The notes: generated by a model not told the origin, from the sequence alone. Shown: positions 1 to 6,435, numbered from the stretch's first letter. The stretch: DNA of 7,430 nt from 73-13 sp035556395 (GCA_035556395.1 DATMFB010000157.1:1-7430), one strand, 5' to 3'. Translations and numbers: made by a program.

Positions 1-20
1 GTGCTCGCCGTCGTCGTTCG

Positions 21-992
21 GTGACATCCGGCGAACTCGATTCGCGAACGCCCGCGGGACCTGAGTCCCGCGGGCGTTCCGTTTTCGCCTCGGGACTCGT
101 CTACGCGATCGGGTCCTATCTGCTCTGGGGCGTCCTCCCAGTCTATTTCGTCGTGCTCGATCCGACGGGGCCCGTCGAGATCGTCGCGTGGCGGATCGTC
201 CTCTCGCTCGCGTTCTGCCTCGTCCTGATCGCGATCGTCCGAGGCTGGCGGCGACTCGGCACGATCCTGCGCGATCGCCGAGCCATGGCGTGGCTGCTGC
301 TGGCGGGCTGCCTCATCACCGTCAACTGGTCGGTCTTCGTCTTCGCCGTGGTCACCGGCCATGTCGTCGAAGGCGCGCTCGGCTACTTCATCAACCCGAT
401 CGTCACCGTGCTGCTCGGCGTGCTGCTGCGTGAACGCCTCAACGTCGTGCAGTGGATCGCGGTCGGAATCAGTGTGATCGCCGTCATCGTGCTCGCGGTG
501 GGCTACGGCGCCTTCCCCTGGATCGCCGTCGTGCTCGCGCTCAGTTTCGGCTTCTACGGCCTCGTGAAGAATCGCGTCGGCGGCCGCGTGGACGCGATGA
601 GCGGTCTCGCGATCGAGGCCGCTTACGTGACTCCGCTCGCGATCGGCGTGCTCGTCTGGATGAGCGCGACGACGGGACTGACGCTCGGACAGCACGGCGT
701 GTGGCACTCGGTGCTGCTGCTCAGCGCCGGCGCCATCACCGCGGTGCCGCTCCTGCTCTTCGCGGCGGGCGTTCGGCGCCTGCCGCTCAGCGTCGTCGGC
801 TTCACCCAGTACCTCGCACCGATCCTCCAGCTCGTCACCGGGGTCGTGCTCCTGGGGGAGCCGATGCCACCCGCGCGCTGGGTCGGATTCGCGATCGTCT
901 GGGTCGCGCTCGCGCTCCTGACGGTCGACATGGTCCGCCGATCCGTGAGTTTCCGGCGAACGTCACGATCGGGTGACGTTACAAGTCCGTAA
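21..992 (+). CDS. rarD: RarD-type EamA/DMT family permease
   Basis: This is an integral membrane transporter of the drug/metabolite superfamily, RarD subfamily; the substrate is not established for the family. The 323-residue product has about ten hydrophobic segments in two EamA halves. Family hallmarks are GLVYAIGSYLLWG (residues 25-37), EIVAWRI (53-59), VNWSVFVFAV followed by GHV and GYFINPI (101-127), the RERL/QW pair (137-145) and TAVPLLLFAAGVRRLPLS with QYLAPILQ (240-270). Length is normal for RarD. The start is uncertain. GTG at 21 has no visible Shine-Dalgarno, and the frame stays open to the window edge. No ATG, GTG or TTG follows in frame before codon 45, which would remove the first membrane helix. 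A possible upstream frame ends in TGA at 22-24, giving a GTGA overlap compatible with translational coupling. The stop overlaps an operator-like dyad (977-994). Family call is firm; start is moderate. Confidence 0.88.
   Translation: MTSGELDSRTPAGPESRGRSVFASGLVYAIGSYLLWGVLPVYFVVLDPTGPVEIVAWRIVLSLAFCLVLIAIVRGWRRLGTILRDRRAMAWLLLAGCLITVNWSVFVFAVVTGHVVEGALGYFINPIVTVLLGVLLRERLNVVQWIAVGISVIAVIVLAVGYGAFPWIAVVLALSFGFYGLVKNRVGGRVDAMSGLAIEAAYVTPLAIGVLVWMSATTGLTLGQHGVWHSVLLLSAGAITAVPLLLFAAGVRRLPLSVVGFTQYLAPILQLVTGVVLLGEPMPPARWVGFAIVWVALALLTVDMVRRSVSFRRTSRSGDVTSP
46..85 (+). terminator. Terminator-like hairpin inside the 5' end of rarD
   Basis: A perfect 15-bp inverted repeat has arms GAACGCCCGCGGGAC (46-60) and GTCCCGCGGGCGTTC (65-79), a CTGA loop (61-64), and TTTT at 82-85 shortly after. 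The G+C-rich stem followed by T residues has the shape of a Rho-independent terminator. It starts 21 nt after a TGA (22-24) that could close an upstream + strand gene (only seven codons visible). The same bases are codons 9-20 of the rarD reading frame. It could therefore end the upstream transcript, attenuate rarD, or both. The T-tract is short, so the efficiency is doubtful. Confidence 0.5.
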
Positions 993-994
993 CG
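977..994. promoter_or_regulatory. Operator-like dyad, GlnR-box-like (GTTAC-N6-GTAAC)
   Basis: CGTTAC (977-982) and GTAACG (989-994) form a 6-bp inverted repeat around a 6-nt spacer, spanning the rarD stop codon. Read as half-sites, GTTAC-N6-GTAAC fits the published actinobacterial GlnR pattern gTnAc-N6-GnAAc. The centre is about 52 nt upstream of the transcription start predicted for the downstream lipoprotein gene, a typical activator position. A TetR-type or other dimeric regulator would also fit, so the GlnR assignment is an inference. Confidence 0.4.
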
Positions 995-1002
995 CCGGGG
1001 AG

Positions 1003-1031
1003 TTGAGCCGGATACGGGTCCCCCATAGCCT
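1003..1031 (+). promoter_or_regulatory. Predicted sigma-A-type promoter of the substrate-binding lipoprotein gene
   Basis: TTGAGC (1003-1008) resembles a -35 box. It is followed, after exactly 17 bp, by TAGCCT (1026-1031), which fits the actinobacterial -10 pattern TAnnnT. Transcription would begin near 1038, giving a leader of about 58 nt that contains the palindrome at 1046-1059. No competing promoter is evident between rarD and the lipoprotein gene. Confidence 0.5.
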
Positions 1032-1045
1032 GGAATCCGCGTTCC

Positions 1046-1059
1046 CGACAGATCTGTCG
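1046..1059. promoter_or_regulatory. 14-bp perfect palindrome in the leader, candidate repressor operator
   Basis: CGACAGATCTGTCG is identical to its reverse complement over all 14 bases. It lies just downstream of the predicted transcription start (around +9 to +22) and 37 nt before the lipoprotein start codon. This is where a dimeric repressor could block RNA polymerase. The ACA-N4-TGT core is compatible with several helix-turn-helix families and I cannot name the protein. Without a loop it is more likely a DNA operator than an RNA hairpin. Confidence 0.4.
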
Positions 1060-1086
1060 TGCGCGCCAAACTCTGATCATCACAGC

Positions 1087-1092
1087 AAGGAG
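1087..1092 (+). promoter_or_regulatory. Ribosome binding site of the substrate-binding lipoprotein
   Basis: AAGGAG lies 4 nt before the ATG at 1097. The spacing is somewhat short but the match is good. It fixes the start that places a lipobox at residues 22-25. Confidence 0.7.
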
Positions 1093-1096
1093 CAAC

Positions 1097-2359
1097 ATGC
1101 GTGCTTTCACCAAGGCGACGCTGGGCGGGATGGCTCTCGTCGGCTCGGCCGCGCTTGTCCTGAGCGGCTGCGCCGCTCCGGCACCGGCGCCGACGACCGG
1201 TCCCGACACGCCCGCCGGCGAACTGACCCTCAAGATCGGTACCGCACTGCCGGTCACCGGCAACCTCGCCTTCCTCGGCCCGCCCGAGATCGCGGGCACC
1301 GAGTTCGCGGCCGCGGACATCAACGCGGCTGCTGCCGGCATCACCGTCGACCTGGTCCAGGGCGACTCGGGTGACACCGACAACAAGGCGTACGAGACCG
1401 AGGTCCCGCGTCTGCTCGGCGAGGGCGTCTCCGCCATCGTCGGCGCCGCGTCCTCCGGCACGTCGCTCCAGTTCATCGACCAGGTCGTCGGTGCGGACGT
1501 CATCATGTTCTCCCCGGCGAACACCTCCGCGGCGTTCACGACCTACGACGACAAGGGTCTGTACTTCCGTACCGCTCCCTCCGACGTCCTCCAGGGCGAG
1601 GTGCTCGGCAACCTGATCGCGGAGGACGGGGTCAAGAACCTCGGCCTCATCGTCCTCAACGACTCGTACGGCACCGGCCTCGCGCAGTTCGTCACCGAGG
1701 CGTTCGAGGCCGCCGGCGGCACCGTCGTCGCGGCTCCGACCTACAACACGGGCGACACGTCGTTCGATGCGCAGGTCTCCGAGGTCCTCGCGGCCCAGCC
1801 CGACGCGATCGCGCTGATCACGTTCGAAGAGGTCAACACGATCGTCCCGACGCTCCTGTCGGCAGGCTTCTCCGGCGACAAGCTCTACTTCGTCGACGGC
1901 AACCTGACGAACTTCGGGGAAAAGGGCGTCGACCTCGGCGGCTCGATCGCCGGCTCGAAGGGCACGCTCCCGGGCCTGACCATCGACACGATCGCCTCGT
2001 TCACGAACGCGCTCGGCGAGTTCTGGACGGGCGAGGGCAACGCCGCGCTGACCGACTACAGCTACGCGGCTGAGTCGTACGACGCGGTCGTGCTGCTCGC
2101 GCTCGCGTCGCTCGCGGCCGGCTCGACCGACGCCACGGCGATCGCGGCGAAGCTGCAGGAGGTCTCGGGCGGTACCGGCAACGGCACCAAGTGCACCACG
2201 TTCGCGGACTGCGCGGCCATCATCAACGGTGGCGGCGTCGCGGACTACGACGGTGTCTCCGGGCCGATCACCTTCAACGAGGTGGGCGACCCGACCGAGG
2301 CGTCGATCGGCATCTACCAGTACGGCGACAACAACAACTACGTCGCGTACAACGGCTGA
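1097..2359 (+). CDS. Substrate-binding lipoprotein of a LivJ/HAAT-type ABC importer
   Basis: This is the extracytoplasmic solute receptor of a branched-chain amino acid/amide-type ABC importer (Peripla_BP_6, type I two-lobed fold), anchored to the outer face of the membrane by lipid. Residues 1-25 form a lipoprotein signal with lipobox LSGC (22-25; Cys25 lipidated). A short Ala/Pro/Thr linker follows. The ligand-binding fold starts at LKIGTALPVTGNLAFLG (45-61). GAASSGTS (117-124) corresponds to the loop that holds ligand main-chain groups in this family, and SPANTS and YFRTAPSD (139-163) are also family-typical. Cys366 and Cys372 are close enough for a disulfide in the C-terminal region. The 420-residue length is usual. 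The gene is monocistronic with its own promoter and a terminator at 2379-2405. It converges on livHMGF, whose products are the likely partners. The ligand is not determined: branched-chain amino acids, short amides and urea-like solutes are all possible. Confidence 0.9.
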   Translation: MRAFTKATLGGMALVGSAALVLSGCAAPAPAPTTGPDTPAGELTLKIGTALPVTGNLAFLGPPEIAGTEFAAADINAAAAGITVDLVQGDSGDTDNKAYETEVPRLLGEGVSAIVGAASSGTSLQFIDQVVGADVIMFSPANTSAAFTTYDDKGLYFRTAPSDVLQGEVLGNLIAEDGVKNLGLIVLNDSYGTGLAQFVTEAFEAAGGTVVAAPTYNTGDTSFDAQVSEVLAAQPDAIALITFEEVNTIVPTLLSAGFSGDKLYFVDGNLTNFGEKGVDLGGSIAGSKGTLPGLTIDTIASFTNALGEFWTGEGNAALTDYSYAAESYDAVVLLALASLAAGSTDATAIAAKLQEVSGGTGNGTKCTTFADCAAIINGGGVADYDGVSGPITFNEVGDPTEASIGIYQYGDNNNYVAYNG

Positions 2360-2378
2360 GTCCAGCAATCACACGAGG

Positions 2379-2405
2379 AAGGCCCCGGGGAGACCCGGGG
2401 CCTTT
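2379..2405 (+). terminator. Rho-independent terminator of the lipoprotein gene
   Basis: The arms AAGGCCCCGGG (2379-2389) and CCCGGGGCCTT (2394-2404) pair perfectly over 11 bp around a GAGA loop and are followed by another T (TTT at 2403-2405). The hairpin begins 20 nt after the TGA of the lipoprotein gene. Read from the other strand it could also slow transcripts arriving from livF, though the tract after the stem there is poor in T. Confidence 0.8.
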
Positions 2406-2417
2406 CCCGTCCCCGCG

Positions 2418-2450
2418 GGTCGAGTAGCCGCGATGCGGCGTATCGAGACC
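2418..2450. repeat. REP-like imperfect palindrome between convergent genes
   Basis: The left arm GGTCGAGTAGCCGC (2418-2431) and right arm GCGGCGTATCGAGACC (2435-2450) pair with small bulges around a GAT loop. The outer GGTC/GACC and inner GCCGC/GCGGC blocks pair exactly. From memory, elements of the form GGTCTCGATACGCC... CTACTCGACC are dispersed in many Microbacteriaceae genomes, usually after gene ends. Here the element overlaps the last base of the livF stop codon (2450-2452) and sits 13 nt from the end of the lipoprotein terminator. Copy number cannot be seen in this window. Confidence 0.6.
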
Positions 2451-3172
2451 TAAGCCCCGAGGGTGCCGAGGTAGAGGCCGATGACCTTGGGGTCGTTCAG
2501 CAGCTCGCGGCCGGTGCCGGTATAGGCGTCCTTGCCCTGGTCGAGCACGTAGCCGCGATCGCAGATCTGCAGGCAGCGCCTTGCGTTCTGCTCGACCATG
2601 ATGCAGGTCACGCCGGCCTTGTTGATGTCGGAGACGCGGATGAACGCCTCGTCCTGGCGGACCGGCGAGAGCCCCGCGCTCGGCTCGTCGAGGAGGAGGA
2701 CGTGCGGGTCCATCATGAGCGCGCGGCCCATCGCGACCATCTGGCGCTCGCCCCCGGAGAGCGAGCCGGCGCGCTGGTTCAGTCGCTTGCCCAGCTCGGC
2801 GAAGATGCTCGTCACGAACTCGAGTCGCTCGGCATAAGCCTTCGGGCGCTGGAAGAGCCCCATCTGCAGGTTCTCGGCGATCGTGAGCGAGGGGAAGACG
2901 TTGTTCGTCTGCGGGATGAAGCCGACGCCCTTCGACACGAGCTGGTTCGCCCGGAGCCCGGAGATGTCCTCGCCGTTGAGCTTGACCGAGCCGCCGCGGA
3001 TCTTGACCTGGCCGAAGATCGCCTTGAGGAGGGTCGACTTGCCGGCGCCGTTCGGGCCGATGATGCCGACCAGCTCGCCCTTGGCGGCCGTGAGGTTCGC
3101 GCCGTTGAGGATGTTGACGCCGGGCAGGTAGCCCGCGACGAGGTCGGTGACTTCGACGACGTTCTCGCTCAC
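2450..3172 (-). CDS. livF: HAAT-type ABC importer ATPase, LivF subunit
   Basis: This is one of the two cytoplasmic ATPases that power the importer, pairing with LivG beneath the LivH/LivM permeases. The 240-residue length is typical of LivF. Visible motifs are Walker A GPNGAGKST (39-47), Q-loop Gln88 in IPQTNNVFPSLT, signature LSGGERQ (138-144) and Walker B VLLLDEP (158-164) with catalytic Glu163. VEQNA (193-197) has Gln at the usual H-loop His position, which is normal for LivF. The GTG start at 3172 is chosen because AGGAGG lies 7 nt upstream and the protein then begins just before the first ATPase strand. The open frame extends much further upstream, but that part is antisense-like read-through of livG. 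The GTG overlaps the livG stop by 4 bp (GTGA), so translation is probably coupled. It is the last gene of the operon, and its TAG abuts the REP-like element. Confidence 0.93.
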   Translation of the reverse strand: MSENVVEVTDLVAGYLPGVNILNGANLTAAKGELVGIIGPNGAGKSTLLKAIFGQVKIRGGSVKLNGEDISGLRANQLVSKGVGFIPQTNNVFPSLTIAENLQMGLFQRPKAYAERLEFVTSIFAELGKRLNQRAGSLSGGERQMVAMGRALMMDPHVLLLDEPSAGLSPVRQDEAFIRVSDINKAGVTCIMVEQNARRCLQICDRGYVLDQGKDAYTGTGRELLNDPKVIGLYLGTLGA

Positions 3173-4116
3173 TCCGTCCCCTCCTCGACCTCTTCGATCT
3201 CCACGAGCAGCTCCGCCTCGGCGGCGGTGTGCTCGCCCTGGATGCGGCCGGTTACGACGCCGAGGTCGACGTCCTGGTGCGCGCCGAGGTAGGCGTCGAT
3301 GACCGCCTGCTCCTTCATGACCGTGTCGGGCGGCCCCTCGGCGACGACCCGCCCCTCGGCCATGACGATGACCCAGTCGGCGATGTGGCGGACCATGTGC
3401 ATGTCGTGCTCGACGAAGAGCACGGTCATGCCCTGGTCCTTGAGGTCGAGGATGTGCTCGAGGAGCGACTCGGTGAGGGCCGGGTTGACGCCGGCCATCG
3501 GCTCGTCGAGCATGACGAGCTCGGGCTCGCTCATGAGCGCGCGGGCCATCTCGAGGAGCTTGCGCTGGCCGCCCGAGAGGCTCGCCGCGAAGTCGGCCTC
3601 CTTCGCGTCGAGCTTGAACCGGACGAGGAGGTCGCGCGCCTTCGCCTCGATCTCCTGATCCTGGCGGCGCCAGATGAAGGGCAGGAAGCTCGTCCAGAAC
3701 CGCTCGCCGCGCTGCTGCGTGGCGCCGAGCTTCATGTTGTCGAGGACGGTGAGCAGGCCGAGCGCCTTCGTGAGCTGGAACGTGCGGACCAGGCCGAGTC
3801 GGGCGACGCGGAACGCGGGGATGCCGCTGAGCGATCGGCCGTTGAACGACCATTCGCCCTCGTTCGGCTTGTCGAAGCCGGTCAGGAGGTTGAAGAACGT
3901 CGTCTTGCCGGCGCCGTTCGGGCCGATCAGGGCGGTGATCGCGTGCCGGGGGATCTCGACGTGGTCGACGTCGACCGCGGTGAGGCCGCCGAAGTGCCGC
4001 CGCACGCCGTCGGCGATGAGGATCGGGTCGACCTTCGCGACCCCGGGCCGCACGTCGCCCGTGTGCAGTCCGGTCGTCTTGGGGCGGCTGACCGCCGCTG
4101 TCGGATCACTTGACAA
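3169..4116 (-). CDS. livG: HAAT-type ABC importer ATPase, LivG subunit, with acidic C-terminal tail
   Basis: This is the second cytoplasmic ATPase of the importer. Visible motifs are Walker A GPNGAGKTT (65-73), Q-loop Gln114 in RTFQLTK, signature LSGGQRK (180-186), Walker B LVMLDEP (200-206) with Glu205, and the H-loop His237 in VEHD. The LivG-specific end AVIDAYLGAH (271-280) is followed by about 35 extra residues rich in Glu. With about 32 residues before the ATPase core, this brings the protein to 315 residues, against roughly 255-290 usually. The start is TTG at 4116, supported by GGAAGGAG 7 nt upstream. The alternative GTG at 4053 lacks comparable support. The start overlaps the end of livM by 11 bp and the stop overlaps livF by 4 bp, so co-translation in one operon is expected. 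Confidence 0.93.
   Translation of the reverse strand: MSSDPTAAVSRPKTTGLHTGDVRPGVAKVDPILIADGVRRHFGGLTAVDVDHVEIPRHAITALIGPNGAGKTTFFNLLTGFDKPNEGEWSFNGRSLSGIPAFRVARLGLVRTFQLTKALGLLTVLDNMKLGATQQRGERFWTSFLPFIWRRQDQEIEAKARDLLVRFKLDAKEADFAASLSGGQRKLLEMARALMSEPELVMLDEPMAGVNPALTESLLEHILDLKDQGMTVLFVEHDMHMVRHIADWVIVMAEGRVVAEGPPDTVMKEQAVIDAYLGAHQDVDLGVVTGRIQGEHTAAEAELLVEIEEVEEGTE
3180..3185 (-). promoter_or_regulatory. Shine-Dalgarno of livF deciding the GTG start
   Basis: On the minus strand AGGAGG lies 7 nt before the GTG at 3172, inside the last codons of livG. It is a perfect match and selects this start over the many upstream codons of the long open frame. Confidence 0.8.
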
Positions 4117-5092
4117 AGGTCAGCTCCTTCCGATTCCCGAGGATGCCCTGTGGCCGGAAGATGACGATGAGCATGAGCGCGAGGCCGATGAGGACGAAGA
4201 CGAGCATCTGCGCCTGCTCGCCTGAGAGGAACGGGAGCGCGCCGATGTTGACGAGCGCCGGCAGCAGGTTGGAGAGGAACGCCCGCACGACCCAGAAGAG
4301 CACGGCGCCGAGGACGGGGCCGAAGATCGTCGCCGCGCCACCGAGCAGCAGGGCTGTCCAGATGTAGAACGTCTGCGAGGTCACGTAGACGTTCGGGTTG
4401 ACGTTCGTCCCCATCGCCGTGACGATGCCGCCGAGGGCGATGATGACGCCGCCGACGACGAGCGCCTGCATCTTGAACGAGAAGACGTTCTTGCCGAGCG
4501 CGCGGACCGCGTCCTCGTCCTCGCGGATGCCCTTGATGACGCGGCCCCATGGGCTGCGCATGAGCGCCCAGACGAAGAGGAGGACGATCAGCACGAGCGC
4601 GGTGCCGACGATGATGACCCACCACTGGTCGCGCGAGTAGGTCCAGGGGCCGAACCCGACGTTGCCGCTGAACGCCGGCAGCGGGTTCGAGGCGCGGAAG
4701 TCGGTGTGGAAGCCGGAGAGCCCGTCGGCCGAGCCGGTGACCTCGCGGAACGCGGTCGTCAGGAAGAGCAGGCGGACGACCTCGGCCGCCGCGATCGTCA
4801 CGACCGCGAGGTAGTCGCCGCGCAGTCGCAGCGTCGGAATGCCGAGGATGAGCGCGAAGACGACGGCGGCGCCGATCCCGATGAGCGCGCCGACCCACCA
4901 GGGCAGGCCGAAGGTGAGGATCGAGATCGCGAAGCCGTATGCGCCGACCGCCATGAAGCCCGCGACGCCCATGTTGAGGAGGCCCGTGAAGCCGAAGTGG
5001 ACCGCGAGGCCGATCGCCGCGAGGACGAACCCGATCGTGGTCGGGTTGAGGATCTGCGCTGCCGTGTTCGACAGGATCTGCAGGATGTCCAT
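4106..5092 (-). CDS. livM: HAAT-type ABC importer permease, LivM subunit
   Basis: This is one of the two membrane subunits forming the solute channel (BPD_transp_2 family), in the cytoplasmic membrane with LivH. The 328-residue chain is hydrophobic, with roughly eight to ten membrane segments. Family marks are FGFTGLLNMGVAGFMAVGAY (33-52), LRGDYLAVVT (90-99), and the coupling-helix region IKGIREDEDAVRALG (186-200), which contacts the ATPases. The family-typical C-terminal RPQGILG (313-319) is also present. The stretch at 120-155 lacks strong hydrophobicity and is probably an extracytoplasmic loop, as is usual for LivM. The ATG at 5092 follows the livH stop after 4 nt. No clear Shine-Dalgarno is seen, so re-initiation after livH is likely. 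Its end overlaps the livG start and contains the livG ribosome binding site. Confidence 0.94.
   Translation of the reverse strand: MDILQILSNTAAQILNPTTIGFVLAAIGLAVHFGFTGLLNMGVAGFMAVGAYGFAISILTFGLPWWVGALIGIGAAVVFALILGIPTLRLRGDYLAVVTIAAAEVVRLLFLTTAFREVTGSADGLSGFHTDFRASNPLPAFSGNVGFGPWTYSRDQWWVIIVGTALVLIVLLFVWALMRSPWGRVIKGIREDEDAVRALGKNVFSFKMQALVVGGVIIALGGIVTAMGTNVNPNVYVTSQTFYIWTALLLGGAATIFGPVLGAVLFWVVRAFLSNLLPALVNIGALPFLSGEQAQMLVFVLIGLALMLIVIFRPQGILGNRKELTFVK
4124..4131 (-). promoter_or_regulatory. Shine-Dalgarno of livG deciding the TTG start
   Basis: On the minus strand GGAAGGAG lies 7 nt before TTG at 4116, within the last codons of livM. The strong match and good spacing support this rare start codon and hence the N-terminal extension of LivG. 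Confidence 0.75.
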
Positions 5093-5096
5093 CGCG

Positions 5097-6428
5097 CTAC
5101 CCGATTCGCTCTCTGCGTCCGAGGATGCCCTGCGGTCGGAACAGCAGGATCAGGATCAGGATCACGAGTGCGGCCACGTACTTGAGGTCGGCGGGGATCC
5201 AGAGGCTCGAGACCTCGACGAGGAGCCCGACGATGAGCGAGCCAACGAGGGCGCCGTAGGCGGTGCCGAGCCCGCCGAGGATGACCGCCGCGAAGATGAG
5301 CAGCAGGATGCTTGTGCCCATGTCCCACTTGATGCCGGGGCGGAAGTAGGCCCAGAGGACGCCGCCGAGGCCGGCGAGCGCGCCCGCGACGATCCAGACG
5401 ATGCGCACGACGCGGTCGACGTCGATGCCGCTCGCGGCTGCGAGCGATGGGTTGTCGGAGACCGCGCGGGTCGCCTTGCCGATCCGGCTGCGCTGGAGCC
5501 AGAACGCGAACGCGACGATGACGACGATGGAGGTGGCCATGCTCGCGATGTCGACGACCGTGAGCCGGACGGAGCCGAAGAGCTCGAGCGACTGGGGCAC
5601 CGAGCCGGGCAGCTGGATCGTGCCGCCGCCGATGAACATCTGGTAGACGTAGCGCAGCACGAGCGACAGGCCGATCGAGACGATCATGAGCTGGACCAGC
5701 CCGAGGCCCTTGCGTCGCAGCGGTCGCCATAGCCCGGTGTCGAGCAGGTAGCCGAACGCGGCGGATGCGGCGACCGCGATCGGGATCGCGACCCAGATCG
5801 GCCAGGGGATGACGACGGCGAACAGGTACGCCATGAGCGCCCCGAAGGTCACCATCTCGGCGTGCGCGAAGTTCGAGATGCCGGTCGTCCCGTAGACGAG
5901 CGAGAGGCCGATCGAGGCGAGGGCGAGCATGAGCCCGAAGTTGAGGCCGTTGATGATGCGCTCGATGAGCTGGTCGAAGAAGCTCGTCGTATGGCGTTCC
6001 CCGGCGCCGATGAAGAAGTTGACGGACACTCGCCCGCCCGGCCCGACGGTCACCTCCTTGACGTTCGGCGTCTCGTCGGCGCCCGTCTCGTCGACGACGG
6101 CGATGCCCTCCGGCAGTGTCGACTCGTCGAGCGTCACGACGTAGTCGGCGTTCTTCTCCGGGACGGCGACCGACCACTTCCCGTCGTCGCCGGTCTCGGT
6201 GGCCTGCAGCCCGCCCGGCCCGTCGACGGTGATCGCGACGCCCGCCAGGGGGGCGCCTTCGAGCTGGACGTTCCCGCTGACCCGGAAGGGATCGCCCTCC
6301 GCCGCGTGCGCCGGCATGGGCGCGGCCAGGGTGGCCCAGAGGGCGAAGAGGATGCCCGAAATGGCGATGAGCGCCGTGCCGAGCCGTCGGCGCCGTGCGA
6401 GCACGAGCGTCGAGCGCTGGTTGAGCAT
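5097..6428 (-). CDS. livH: HAAT-type ABC importer permease, LivH subunit, with signal peptide and Ig-like extracytoplasmic domain
   Basis: This is the second channel-forming membrane subunit, partner of LivM. From ATG 6428 it has 443 residues, against about 290-310 for ordinary LivH. Residues 1-42 look like a signal peptide: RRRR at 12-15, a hydrophobic stretch, and AHA before the likely cleavage at 42/43. Residues 46-140 are polar and beta-rich (FRVSGNVQLEGAPLAGVAI, then DDGKWSVAVP), resembling a carboxypeptidase-regulatory or CNA-B-like beta-sandwich. The permease core starts near 150 and carries LSLVYGTTGISNFAHAEM (175-192), the coupling segment GKATRAVSDNPSLAAASGID (317-336) and RPQGILGRRE (431-440). 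The frame is open to 6530, with another ATG at 6488. I chose 6428 because it starts just before the signal peptide and a TACGGT -10-like box precedes it by 7 nt. It is first in the livHMGF operon. UrtB urea permeases also carry a secreted N-terminal extension, but of a different kind, so urea is not implied. Confidence 0.88.
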   Translation of the reverse strand: MLNQRSTLVLARRRRLGTALIAISGILFALWATLAAPMPAHAAEGDPFRVSGNVQLEGAPLAGVAITVDGPGGLQATETGDDGKWSVAVPEKNADYVVTLDESTLPEGIAVVDETGADETPNVKEVTVGPGGRVSVNFFIGAGERHTTSFFDQLIERIINGLNFGLMLALASIGLSLVYGTTGISNFAHAEMVTFGALMAYLFAVVIPWPIWVAIPIAVAASAAFGYLLDTGLWRPLRRKGLGLVQLMIVSIGLSLVLRYVYQMFIGGGTIQLPGSVPQSLELFGSVRLTVVDIASMATSIVVIVAFAFWLQRSRIGKATRAVSDNPSLAAASGIDVDRVVRIVWIVAGALAGLGGVLWAYFRPGIKWDMGTSILLLIFAAVILGGLGTAYGALVGSLIVGLLVEVSSLWIPADLKYVAALVILILILLFRPQGILGRRERIG

Positions 6429-6435
6429 GCGTAGT

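Noticed and set aside
1..24. Tail of an upstream plus-strand gene ending in TGA at 22-24
   Set aside because: Only seven codons are visible, too few to support a coding call. It is mentioned only because it would explain the hairpin at 46-79 and a GTGA overlap with rarD.
1038..1096. Riboswitch in the lipoprotein leader
   Set aside because: The leader is only about 58 nt and its one structured element is a loopless palindrome, more like a DNA operator. No known aptamer pattern is seen.
623..2368. 581-codon open frame on the minus strand, antisense to rarD and the lipoprotein gene
   Set aside because: It lies opposite two well-supported genes. The translation is Arg/Val/Asp-rich and low-complexity, as expected for the reverse frame of high-GC coding DNA, and has no family motif.
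3173..3853. Upstream part of the livF open frame, suggesting a fused or longer LivF
   Set aside because: This stretch is the shifted frame of livG, rich in Arg/Pro/His. The GTG at 3172 with AGGAGG 7 nt before it gives a standard-length LivF.
3229..4113. 294-codon plus-strand open frame across livG
   Set aside because: It is antisense to livG, which has all ATPase motifs. Its own product is a Glu/Asp/Arg/Val-rich shadow without recognisable domains.
1097..5092. Urea (Urt) specificity for the importer
   Set aside because: The extended LivH superficially recalls UrtB, but the extension is Ig-like and no urease or urt-type genes are in view. Specificity is left open.
4798..6177. 459-codon minus-strand open frame over livM and livH
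   Set aside because: It is an out-of-frame shadow of the two permeases with an extreme Arg/Ala/Pro composition.
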